A stretch of DNA of 13,594 nucleotides, from contig JBFLYM010000024.1 of assembly GCA_040757035.1 (NCBI GenBank), forward strand, positions 1 to 13,594. Reading direction: 5' to 3'. This document shows, in pieces, positions 1 through 5,705 of this stretch. This stretch comes from JAHJBR01 sp040757035. GTDB lineage: Archaea > Micrarchaeota > Micrarchaeia > Anstonellales > Bilamarchaeaceae. A program made the translations under genes and the position numbers. The notes beneath the pieces were generated by a model that ran no database searches, was not told the origin of the DNA, and saw nothing but the letters and a program-made list of their open reading frames with translations. How positions within the stretch are numbered: position 1 is the first letter of the stretch; every line of letters starts with the position of its first letter.

Positions 1-1
1 A

Positions 2-124
2 GAATTCGAAAAGGTCTACACTATTTCAGATGAAAATAGAACAATTATGAGTGAGATCCCGAAGAAAATAAGAGTTTTTGACGAACTTTTTGGAACAAAC
101 TTATTCCCTAAGGTACGGAGTTAG
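2..124 (+). pseudogene. Open frame entering from the left edge, possibly the displaced N-terminal part of the next gene
   Basis: Frame +2 is open from the left edge to TAG at 122-124 and encodes about 40 residues, including EIPKKIRVFDELFGTNLFPK. It overlaps the TTG start at 78 by 47 bases. It is either the 3' end of an upstream gene or the upstream part of the ATP-binding protein displaced by one base. I do not recognise the peptide, and only sequence left of the window can decide. Confidence 0.3.
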
Positions 125-1187
125 GGTTATAACTATTCCTAAAAGCAATTACCTTCATGCTTTCGGCAATATTGGTTATATTAGGATAGGCAGCACCACA
201 AGAGAATTGCAACTTAACGAAATTATTGAAAAAGCAGCGGAATCGCTTCTCATCAATTTCGATGAGGTATTATGCATTAATGCAAAACAGTTAGATTTGT
301 CCAACAAAATTCTTCGCAGATATTTGAGCGAAAGAAAGCATGTTCGCAATATCAAGCCGCCCAAAGCAACACAAAAACGCATTTTGGAAATGATAAAGGC
401 CAGTTCTAAAGGGCATATAACCAATGCTGGCATAATTTTTTTTTCCGATCATCCAGAAAAGTTTCATCCCCAAGCACAGCTTAGAATAATTGAATTCGCT
501 GGAAACGATATGCAAACTGTGCTTGAAGAACACGTGGTTTTAGGTAGCTTATGGAAAATTAGCAATGATACTGGCAATATTTTGGAAAGGAAGATAGCGA
601 AAGAAACTACTGTAAAAGGATTTGAACGAATAAGCCAACTGACGTTTCCACTCGAAGCTCTGCGCGAAGCGGTTAACAACGCACTCATTCATAGGAATTA
701 TTTCGACCGTGCCGACGTTAGAATATTCATGTTTCCAGATAGATTGGAAATAATAAATCCAGGTTCGTTTCCTCCAGATGTAACTCCGCAAGTTCCAGCT
801 CACCGTCCAAGGAATCCGATTATTTCGCAATATTTCTATGATATAGGCAAAATAGAAAAATACGGCTCTGGTTTATTAAAAATGAGGCAGTTGTGTAGAG
901 AAGGGGGCTACCCAGAGCCCGAATTTATATTGTCAGCGAACCAAACCAAAGTAATTTTTCATTTCGTTCCTCTCAAAATTCGTGAATCCATGAAAGAATT
1001 GGATCAAATTGACTATAAGATAATTGAGACAGTTGTATCAAAGGCAGGAATCGGAAGCGGAGCACTTATGAAGCTGGTTTCACTGAGCCGTCCAAGTATT
1101 GTCGCGAGGCTCAATAAGCTTCTGGTCAAAGGCATTATTATAAAAAAAGGCAGTGGTAGAGGCGTTAGGTATTTTGGCAGTACTTAA
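78..1187 (+). CDS. ATP-binding transcriptional regulator-like protein (AlbA_2 / GHKL ATPase / wHTH), N-terminus probably lost
   Basis: Residues about 15-50 (VRVITIPKS, then YIRIGSTTREL) match the C-terminal half of the AlbA_2 (divergent AAA-4) DNA-binding domain. Residues 190-296 form a GHKL-type ATPase of the kind found in RecG-like regulators: N-box REAVNNALIHRNY (196-208) and G-box EKYGSGL (260-266). Residues 308-366 look like a winged helix (LDQIDYKIIETVV to GRGVRYF). The proposed role is an ATP-responsive DNA-binding regulator; this is inferred from the family. The first half of AlbA_2 is missing. The only start available is a weak TTG at 78 with no ribosome site. A second open frame (2-124, stop at 122) runs up to and overlaps this one, which suggests a frameshift near 110-120 or a truncated gene. 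No promoter is visible inside the window. Confidence 0.75.
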   Translation: MTNFLEQTYSLRYGVRVITIPKSNYLHAFGNIGYIRIGSTTRELQLNEIIEKAAESLLINFDEVLCINAKQLDLSNKILRRYLSERKHVRNIKPPKATQKRILEMIKASSKGHITNAGIIFFSDHPEKFHPQAQLRIIEFAGNDMQTVLEEHVVLGSLWKISNDTGNILERKIAKETTVKGFERISQLTFPLEALREAVNNALIHRNYFDRADVRIFMFPDRLEIINPGSFPPDVTPQVPAHRPRNPIISQYFYDIGKIEKYGSGLLKMRQLCREGGYPEPEFILSANQTKVIFHFVPLKIRESMKELDQIDYKIIETVVSKAGIGSGALMKLVSLSRPSIVARLNKLLVKGIIIKKGSGRGVRYFGST

Positions 1188-1203
1188 CGATTCTTTATAT
1201 TTA

Positions 1204-1256
1204 GCCTAACGAAAAATAATCCTAATCATTAGGTTATTTGTTAGGAATCGTTAGGC
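1204..1256. repeat. Nested inverted repeat with TTAGG/CCTAA motifs
   Basis: Outer arms GCCTAACGA (1204-1212) and TCGTTAGGC (1248-1256) are perfect 9-bp complements. Inside them lies CCTAATCATTAGG (1221-1233), whose 6-bp arms flank a single central base and are extended by AAATAA/TTATTT with one bulged base. Further TTAGG words occur at 1165, 1241 and 1260. TTAACGATTC (1184-1193), at the stop codon, is complementary to GAATCGTTA plus one base (1245-1253), so an alternative pairing exists. The element starts 16 bp after the stop of the ATP-binding regulator. It could be a terminator, an operator cluster or a small palindromic repeat. Confidence 0.7.
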
Positions 1257-1383
1257 AGTTTAGGTAGGTGTCGAATGATAATTTTTTCAAAACATGTTAG
1301 AAGAAATGATCAAAATGATATGCACAACCAAATGAGATAAACCACTGAAAACAAAAACACGATGCAAAAACAAGATAGGAAGG

Positions 1384-1392
1384 TATTTAATT
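1384..1392 (+). promoter_or_regulatory. Candidate archaeal TATA box for the gene at 1414
   Basis: The sequence TATTTAATT lies 22-30 bp before the ATG at 1414, the spacing expected for a leaderless or nearly leaderless archaeal transcript. No Shine-Dalgarno site precedes the ATG, which fits this reading. The assignment rests on position and AT composition only. Confidence 0.35.
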
Positions 1393-1413
1393 AGTTGTGT
1401 ATAAATGTAAATA

Positions 1414-2526
1414 ATGAGCAAATTAGGCAGGGCTTTTATTAAAACTACCACAACAACGACTTGCATTAGTAATATAACTAGAATTCGTTCCAACGCTGGT
1501 TACTTTCTACCTTTAGGAGATAATTTGTCATCTACAACAACATTGGCTGCTTATACTGGGATCAAAATTGTGCCAAAAATTGATGGAGGTGATGGTGGAA
1601 CGACAACAATTGCTCCTCAAGGAAAGCCTTTATTTGAATCAAGTTTAATTCTCAAGTCTTTTAACGATGCTGCGGAGAAAAAGGTATCTATTTCTCTTGA
1701 GGAAAAAGATGTAGAAAAGCTTAAGAAATTACCAGATAACTTAGCCTTTGTTATTAAACATGATGTGAAAGACAATAATAAACCATATGGAATATTTAGA
1801 GTTGCGAAGAAAACGCAAGGAGGAAAAACCGAAAATGTGTTATACGTCTTCCTATTAACAGAGGACAAAAAAACAGAATTGGAAAAAATTATCTCCGAAG
1901 AAGAAGAAAAGCAAAAAAAACTTCGAGAGAAGCAAGCAAAACAGCAAAGGACAGCAGATAAAAAAAGACTTCCGGAATTACTTAGAAAACTTTACAAGTC
2001 TGCATACACCTCTGCTGGGATTTCACTAGCAGCAATAACAACGAGTGTTACGTGGTTAGGAATTTGGTATGTCCTCAATGAAAGTTCAGCACCATCATCT
2101 TTTTTAAATAACCTGTATAACTATGGTTTTATACCGCTACTATTTATTGTATGTGCTTGTATTCTAAAATCATCGTATAGAATTAATATTTGCAAAATAT
2201 TAGAAGAAATAAAAGGGATGGACTTAAAAGAAATTCTGAAACAACGACAATTCTGGGGCACAACAACCGAAGAGGGATTGCTACGCGAAATTAACCAAAT
2301 TGTAAAGGCAGTAAGCCTTATATGGTTGATTACGAAGGAACCGCATAAGAAGATTGCTGAATTTAAATCTTTTGTTAACTTACAATTTTACAAAATAGGA
2401 AAGGGAATAGAAAAAATAGGTATAGGGTTAAGTAGCAAGTTTCAACTGACACAACAAACCGCACTAAAAGAAGGGCAAATCGATAATAATAAGAAGGAGA
2501 ATGTAACACAATCAACCGAGAAATGA
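1414..2526 (+). CDS. Hypothetical two-TM protein with central coiled coil
   Basis: I do not recognise a family. The 370 residues show a Thr-rich start (a run of six Thr at 11-16) and a Gly/Thr-rich stretch to about residue 70. A folded-looking segment follows (80-150, ending VLYVFLLTEDKKTE). A highly charged Lys/Glu/Gln helix, probably a coiled coil, spans 150-192. Two hydrophobic segments lie at about 198-221 and 236-255, and the C-terminal half after that is basic and amphipathic. The long charged helix before a membrane hairpin suggests a membrane-anchored scaffold, but this is inference. The gene is convergent with the acylphosphatase and has its own TATA-like sequence. The unusual N-terminus could mean the true start lies downstream, although no good ATG is available. 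Confidence 0.7.
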   Translation: MSKLGRAFIKTTTTTTCISNITRIRSNAGYFLPLGDNLSSTTTLAAYTGIKIVPKIDGGDGGTTTIAPQGKPLFESSLILKSFNDAAEKKVSISLEEKDVEKLKKLPDNLAFVIKHDVKDNNKPYGIFRVAKKTQGGKTENVLYVFLLTEDKKTELEKIISEEEEKQKKLREKQAKQQRTADKKRLPELLRKLYKSAYTSAGISLAAITTSVTWLGIWYVLNESSAPSSFLNNLYNYGFIPLLFIVCACILKSSYRINICKILEEIKGMDLKEILKQRQFWGTTTEEGLLREINQIVKAVSLIWLITKEPHKKIAEFKSFVNLQFYKIGKGIEKIGIGLSSKFQLTQQTALKEGQIDNNKKENVTQSTEK

Positions 2527-2599
2527 GAGGAAAACACGACGAAACGCCAACGCAACGCAGAAAAAACTTAATTTATTACCGATATGCCGTCGCATGTCA

Positions 2600-2617
2600 A
2601 AAACGATGTATCGTTTT
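2600..2617. terminator. Short perfect hairpin between convergent genes
   Basis: AAAACGAT (2600-2607), a two-base loop and ATCGTTTT (2610-2617) form a perfect 8-bp palindrome whose T-run reads as T4 on both strands. It lies between the stop at 2526 on the plus strand and the acylphosphatase stop at 2616-2618, which it overlaps. A shared bidirectional terminator is the simplest reading. Confidence 0.5.
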
Positions 2618-3266
2618 ACTTTGTTGATTTGCTATATTTGGATTTAATTCCTGCCAATACTTCCAAGGCAGTTGAAATTCTCTCCAGAATAATTGAAATT
2701 TTCCCGTATTTTTGCTCCATCACATCAAATTTATTTACAGTATCCTTATGAAATTCACTCAATTTTCCAATGGTTTCTTTGTGAAATTCGTCCAATTTTT
2801 TAATAGTTTGGTCTTGCTTTCCTAACATCTGATCTTGTTTTTCCAACATTTGGTCTTGCTTTCCTAACATCTGATCTTGTTTTTCCAACATTTGGTCTTG
2901 CTTTCCTAACATCTGATCTTGTTTTTCCAACATCTTATAAAGGAAATTACCGGCAACGTCAATTCTTTCTCCCAATTCCTCATTTGGTTCTCCTCTTAGT
3001 ATTTTAAAATATTTAAATTTGTCTGTTGCTTTTTCTTCGCAAACATCTATTTTTTCAACCTCAATTGTATAACCGCGTATTTTGATTAGCTTTAAAAATT
3101 CATCAAGATGTTTTTCTTCCCCTTCTGCTATGATCTCAACAGAAACTTCATCTTCTAGATTTCTTACTGTTCCTTTTATTCCAATCTTTCTGGCCAGTTC
3201 AGCGACTGCATCCCTATAACCAACCCTTTGAACGCGACCATAGACGATTATTTTCAATCTTTTCAT
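2616..3266 (-). CDS. Acylphosphatase fused to a repeat-encoded coiled coil
   Basis: Residues 1-90 (counted from the ATG at 3266) are an acylphosphatase domain. IIVYGRVQRVGYRDA carries the catalytic Arg loop, and GTVRNLEDEVSVEI carries the catalytic Asn. Enzymes of this fold hydrolyse acyl phosphates such as 1,3-bisphosphoglycerate or carbamoyl phosphate. Stand-alone acylphosphatases are about 90 residues long. Here about 125 residues are added, dominated by the heptads MLEKQDQ and MLGKQDQ and then imperfect ones (KLSEFHK, KLDEFHK), which predicts a long oligomerising coiled coil. The start chosen is ATG 3266, with GGTG about 9 bp upstream. A TTG at 3278 would add four residues but would place that GGTG inside the coding sequence. 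A TATA-like ATTAATTAATATAG lies at about 3285-3298. The substrate and the partner held by the coiled coil are unknown. Confidence 0.85.
   Translation of the reverse strand: MKRLKIIVYGRVQRVGYRDAVAELARKIGIKGTVRNLEDEVSVEIIAEGEEKHLDEFLKLIKIRGYTIEVEKIDVCEEKATDKFKYFKILRGEPNEELGERIDVAGNFLYKMLEKQDQMLGKQDQMLEKQDQMLGKQDQMLEKQDQMLGKQDQTIKKLDEFHKETIGKLSEFHKDTVNKFDVMEQKYGKISIILERISTALEVLAGIKSKYSKSTK
2807..2932. repeat. Three perfect 42-bp tandem repeats inside the acylphosphatase gene
   Basis: Copies at 2807-2848, 2849-2890 and 2891-2932 are identical base for base. Each encodes two heptads (MLEKQDQ MLGKQDQ) of the coiled coil in the same frame. Perfect identity over three units points to recent slippage or unequal exchange. 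The copy number can change without breaking the reading frame, because 42 is a multiple of 3 and of the heptad length. Confidence 0.95.
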
Positions 3267-3414
3267 TATTGACACCAATTGATTCTATATTAATTAATCT
3301 ATGTTTTTAACTTTATCGCTTAATGGGGTTTGTGTTCTGATATAACGTGTTGTCCTGTCCTGAATTAATGTATCCCGTTGATTTAAGTTCATTGTCTCAT
3401 CTATTTTGACTTCC

Positions 3415-4635
3415 TTAACTTCCATGCATTCTTGCTTTTCCTAGTATATTTAAAATGATTGGCATAACGTCTTTTCCTTGGATATGACCAAGTCCGCCGT
3501 TCATTGCGCTTATTTCATCAAATTTTTTAAGCGAATCGCTTCTCCCTCCTTTTTCATAGATTAAAATTGGAACTTCATAACCAGTATGGCATTTTCTCGC
3601 GCAACTGGTGCTGTGATCTCCTGTAATTATTATTGTACACTCTGTTTTTTTAAGAAGCGGAATGAGTTCGCTATCAATTCGTTCTATAAATTTGCATTTG
3701 CCTTTGCTATCGCCATCATGAGAAAAACTATCCGTTGCCTTTACATGCACAAAAACAAAATCATATTGGTCCAGAGCCTTTTGAACAGCATGTCCTTTTG
3801 CGCGCAAATTTGTATCTTTAGTCCCAGTTGCACCCAGGACATCTATCACATTCATTCCAATATAGCGCGCAATTCCTTTGTAAAGCGCGCCTCCAGCTAT
3901 GCACGCGCCGGTTATTCCGTGCATTTCGTTAAATTTGATTATGTTTTTGAACATACCGCTACCTCGCGCAATAATTATATTCGCAATCTGAAGATTTTTT
4001 TGTTTTCTTTCTATATTTATTTTGTTGCGTTCTAATCTTGCACGCACGATTTTTGTGAACGTATTAAGTATGCGCGCTGTTTTTTTTGCTTCTGGAGTGT
4101 TATCCAAAGGTGCGGAAAATCTCAAAGCACCCAAATAATGCGAATCTGTGGGCGAAACATTTGCGCTTAGTCCGGTTCCTCTCAAAACAATTGCGCCGCG
4201 GTGCTCCGACGTCGCTTTGAAAATTATTTGCACGCCATTTATTCGCATGTTACATTCTTTTTCAAGCTTTCTTGCAACAGAGCTAGGTATTCGCCCCGCG
4301 CGCCTATCAATAATTTTGTTTCCAGAAGCAGTTGCAAAATTCGCGCGAAACGCAACATCACCATCCATTAATTTTATTCCTGCGCCTAACGCTTCGAGCG
4401 GTCCTCTTCCAGAATAATATTTTTCAGGTTCATATCCGAGAATTTGTAAATGAGCAACGTCGCTTCCAGGAACTATCCCATTTCCTACGACGCTCATTAG
4501 ACCTTGTATACCACTCGAAGCGAGTTTTGAAATATTTGGCTTTTTCGCTTTTTGTAGGGGAGTTTTTCCGGAAAGAGAAGAAATAGGCAAATCGCCAAGA
4601 CCATCTATTATCAAAAGAATAGCTTTTTGTGCCAT
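3415..4635 (-). CDS. apgM: 2,3-bisphosphoglycerate-independent phosphoglycerate mutase, archaeal type
   Basis: Interconverts 3- and 2-phosphoglycerate in cytosolic glycolysis or gluconeogenesis, without 2,3-BPG and with divalent metals. It belongs to the alkaline-phosphatase superfamily. Metal- and substrate-binding motifs run in order: DGLGD (Asp11), VPGSDVAHL with the presumed phosphorylated Ser58, DSFSHDGDSKGK, TGDHST (Asp340, His341), CHTGYEVP (His350) and GGLGHIQG (His384). The 406-residue length is normal for archaeal ApgM. The ATG at 4635 gives the canonical start AILLIIDGLGD and is preceded by a TATA-like sequence at 4659-4667 with no Shine-Dalgarno site, so the mRNA is probably leaderless. 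The gene lies downstream of the tRNA-Tyr/tRNA-Asp pair on the same strand, and an oligo-T run separates them. All key residues appear intact. Confidence 0.95.
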   Translation of the reverse strand: MAQKAILLIIDGLGDLPISSLSGKTPLQKAKKPNISKLASSGIQGLMSVVGNGIVPGSDVAHLQILGYEPEKYYSGRGPLEALGAGIKLMDGDVAFRANFATASGNKIIDRRAGRIPSSVARKLEKECNMRINGVQIIFKATSEHRGAIVLRGTGLSANVSPTDSHYLGALRFSAPLDNTPEAKKTARILNTFTKIVRARLERNKINIERKQKNLQIANIIIARGSGMFKNIIKFNEMHGITGACIAGGALYKGIARYIGMNVIDVLGATGTKDTNLRAKGHAVQKALDQYDFVFVHVKATDSFSHDGDSKGKCKFIERIDSELIPLLKKTECTIIITGDHSTSCARKCHTGYEVPILIYEKGGRSDSLKKFDEISAMNGGLGHIQGKDVMPIILNILGKARMHGS

Positions 4636-4658
4636 AATTTATTACAATTGCGGGAAAA

Positions 4659-4667
4659 ATATAAAAA
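4659..4667 (-). promoter_or_regulatory. TATA box for apgM
   Basis: On the minus strand the sequence TTTTTATAT ends 24 bp before the ATG at 4635. Spacing and the absence of a ribosome site fit a leaderless archaeal promoter. Confidence 0.45.
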
Positions 4668-4690
4668 TCTCACCTATATTTTTTTTTAAA

Positions 4691-4699
4691 ATTAAAAAT
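4691..4699 (-). terminator. Oligo-T terminator after tRNA-Asp
   Basis: Immediately after the discriminator base of tRNA-Asp the minus strand reads ATTTTTAAT, followed by more T-rich sequence. Archaeal RNA polymerase stops at such oligo-T runs without needing a hairpin. It would end the tRNA transcript before the apgM promoter. Confidence 0.45.
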
Positions 4700-4973
4700 C
4701 GCCCCGGTCGGGATTTTCAACCGGTCCGAACCGCGGAGGGGGAAACCCCCTCCCCAGTTTGAGGGTCTTCCTGACCCTCCCCCAAAACACCAAAACAGAT
4801 AGTTTTTTCTTTGGGGTTGATACAAATCTTGTTGTATTATCATCAACGCCCATTTTTCTTTTTGGGGTGAACCCCTTAGACCTTTTTCTTTTAGAAAAAG
4901 AAAAAGGGATATGGGTTTGAACCCGAGTCGATGACGTGACAGGCCATAATGCTAACCACTACACCACCGAGGC
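4700..4973 (-). tRNA. tRNA-Asp(GTC) interrupted in the T-loop by about 202 nt
   Basis: Read on the minus strand from 4973: acceptor GCCTCGG, D-arm GTGT/GCAT, anticodon stem ATGGC/GTCAT, loop CTGTCAC with anticodon GTC, and T-stem strand TCGGG followed by TTCAAA. The gene then breaks off into repeat sequence. The missing part reappears at 4713-4700: T, CCCGA (pairs fully with TCGGG), CCGGGGC (pairs with GCCTCGG with one T-G wobble) and discriminator G73, which is expected for Asp. The joined molecule is 72 nt with a normal T-loop TTCAAAT. The insert can be placed at 4714-4915, or at three positions shifted by one base each up to 4717-4918, all giving the same mature sequence. No CCA is encoded. 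I could not draw a canonical bulge-helix-bulge at the junctions; instead TTCAAACC on the 5' side pairs with GGTTGAA on the 3' side with one bulge. The gene is therefore either an unusual T-loop intron tRNA or an insertion-disrupted gene. Confidence 0.8.
4726..4921. repeat. Palindromic repeat element, copy A (inside tRNA-Asp)
   Basis: This GC-rich/oligopurine element contains several hairpins in a row. They are GAGGGGG/CCCCCTC around 4736-4752, GAGGGTC/GACCCTC around 4761-4779, GGGG/CCCC at 4864-4875, and a 12-bp CCTTTTTCTTTT/AAAAGAAAAAGG stem at 4881-4907. It starts CCGAACCGCGGAG and ends GGGATATGGGTTTGAA. The same start, middle and end occur in copy B at 8556-8697. Relative to B it carries an extra partial duplication of the TTTTCTTTGGGG module (about 4801-4851). 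Its right end overlaps the T-loop of tRNA-Asp. Confidence 0.85.
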
Positions 4974-4986
4974 ATTTGTTTTAATT

Positions 4987-5116
4987 TCTCACCAGCCGGA
5001 CTTGAACCAGCAACCTATCGGGATCCGCAAAAATTGCGATTATCAGAAAGCTTATCAGAAAGCAGTCTAATATAAGCATACTACAGCCGATCGCTCTGCC
5101 GTTGAGCTATGGTGAG
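4987..5116 (-). tRNA. tRNA-Tyr(GTA) with a 58-nt intron
   Basis: Minus-strand exon 1 (5116-5081) gives acceptor CTCACCA, D-arm GCTC/GAGC, anticodon stem ATCGG and loop CTGTAG with anticodon GTA. Exon 2 (5022-4987) gives CCGAT, T-arm GCTGG/CCGGC around TTCAAGT, acceptor TGGTGAG and discriminator A73. The C1-G72 pair is the archaeal/eukaryal tRNA-Tyr identity pair. The intron (5080-5023) sits after position 37, the common archaeal site, although its exact ends may shift by a base. It contains a tandem 12-bp duplication at 5040-5063. No CCA is encoded. The gene lies 13 bp upstream of tRNA-Asp on the same strand, so the two are probably cotranscribed. Confidence 0.93.
5040..5063. repeat. 12-bp tandem duplication inside the tRNA-Tyr intron
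   Basis: TTATCAGAAAGC occurs twice back to back at 5040-5051 and 5052-5063, entirely within the intron. It lengthens the intron without touching the exons. Confidence 0.9.
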
Positions 5117-5160
5117 GTCTAAATAAAAATTCTAAATAAAAATAATTCTTAATAAAGTAA

Positions 5161-5168
5161 TATAAATA
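5161..5168 (+). promoter_or_regulatory. TATA box for the gene at 5189
   Basis: TATAAATA lies 21-28 bp before the ATG at 5189, which would put the transcription start at or very near the start codon. The divergent tRNA-Tyr gene begins at 5116, so the 72-bp spacer holds both promoters. TTTTTATTTA on the minus strand, near 5132-5141, is the likely tRNA TATA box. Confidence 0.5.
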
Positions 5169-5188
5169 TTGCTATACCATATTATTTT

Positions 5189-5623
5189 ATGGCAATAACA
5201 AAAAAAGCAAAGGTTAGCACTGCGCAATCAAGAATAAACAGTAAACCATTAAAGCCAACACAAAGTTCAGCACAAGGCAATCCACACAGTCGCTCTCAAT
5301 TTGATCAAACTAATTATTCTATACATACCAAAAAAGTTGTGTGGATAGAAACTCTTAGTTTTGCATGCATCTGGATTAGTTTCATGTTAGGACTTGTATT
5401 TGTAGTGTATTTGCGTAATACGGTAAATGATATTGGATTAGTCATGAATTTTATAATAGGAGGAATAATTTTCTTTAGTTTTATTCCATTTTTTATGAAT
5501 TGGAGTTATTATAATGCACTTTGGAAAGGATGGAAAAACGGAAAAGAAATTATTTATAAGGAATTGGAAAAGAAAAGTGAAGGTTCACTTTTTGGGAATA
5601 GAGAAATTTGGATCAAGAATTAA
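5189..5623 (+). CDS. Small hypothetical two-TM membrane protein
   Basis: I do not recognise a family. The 144 residues begin with about 50 polar, basic, Ser/Gln-rich residues that are probably disordered. Two membrane helices follow at about 54-76 (FACIWISFMLGLVFVVYL) and 84-104 (MNFIIGGIIFFSFIPFF), then a charged Lys/Glu tail ending IWIKN. By the positive-inside rule both ends would be cytoplasmic. The ATG at 5189 is supported by a well-spaced TATA box and a leaderless arrangement. The gene is on the same strand as cysK, but an 82-bp gap with its own palindromes separates them, so membership of the cysteine operon is uncertain. Confidence 0.7.
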   Translation: MAITKKAKVSTAQSRINSKPLKPTQSSAQGNPHSRSQFDQTNYSIHTKKVVWIETLSFACIWISFMLGLVFVVYLRNTVNDIGLVMNFIIGGIIFFSFIPFFMNWSYYNALWKGWKNGKEIIYKELEKKSEGSLFGNREIWIKN

Positions 5624-5629
5624 TTTCAG

Positions 5630-5647
5630 GAATCAATTATTTGATTC
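5630..5647. promoter_or_regulatory. Inverted repeat upstream of cysK (site 1)
   Basis: GAATCAA (5630-5636), a four-base spacer and TTGATTC (5641-5647) form a perfect palindrome just before a TATA-like GTATACTAATTTA (5651-5663). It is either an operator for cysK or a terminator of the preceding gene. The presence of a second TTGAT palindrome downstream favours an operator. Confidence 0.5.
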
Positions 5648-5666
5648 AGAGTATACTAATTTACTA

Positions 5667-5679
5667 ATCAAGTATTGAT
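5667..5679. promoter_or_regulatory. Inverted repeat upstream of cysK (site 2)
   Basis: ATCAA (5667-5671), spacer GTA and TTGAT (5675-5679) repeat the half-site of the palindrome at 5630-5647. It falls between the TATA-like sequence and the ribosome site, where a bound repressor would block transcription initiation. A degenerate TTGGTCAA follows at 5683-5690. Confidence 0.45.
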
Positions 5680-5696
5680 CTATTGGTCAAAGAAAA

Positions 5697-5700
5697 GGTG
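5697..5700 (+). promoter_or_regulatory. Shine-Dalgarno site of cysK
   Basis: GGTG five bases before the ATG at 5706 matches the anti-SD end of archaeal 16S rRNA. Most other genes here have no such site, so cysK probably has a real 5' leader. Confidence 0.7.
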
Positions 5701-5705
5701 ATAAA

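Noticed and set aside
2807..2932. CRISPR-like array of 42-bp units
   Set aside because: The units are contiguous with no spacers and translate in frame as coiled-coil heptads of the acylphosphatase.
3279..3414. Possible gene or RNA between the acylphosphatase and apgM
   Set aside because: No open frame or stable hairpin stands out; only an AT-rich promoter-like stretch near 3285-3298 is visible.
3586..4035. 149-residue plus-strand open frame
   Set aside because: It is antisense to apgM, whose catalytic motifs on the minus strand are intact; no family features are visible.
4700..4720. Stand-alone tRNA 3'-end fragment or separate split-tRNA gene
   Set aside because: It pairs in T-stem and acceptor with the tRNA-Asp 5' part on the same strand just upstream, so one interrupted gene is the simpler reading.
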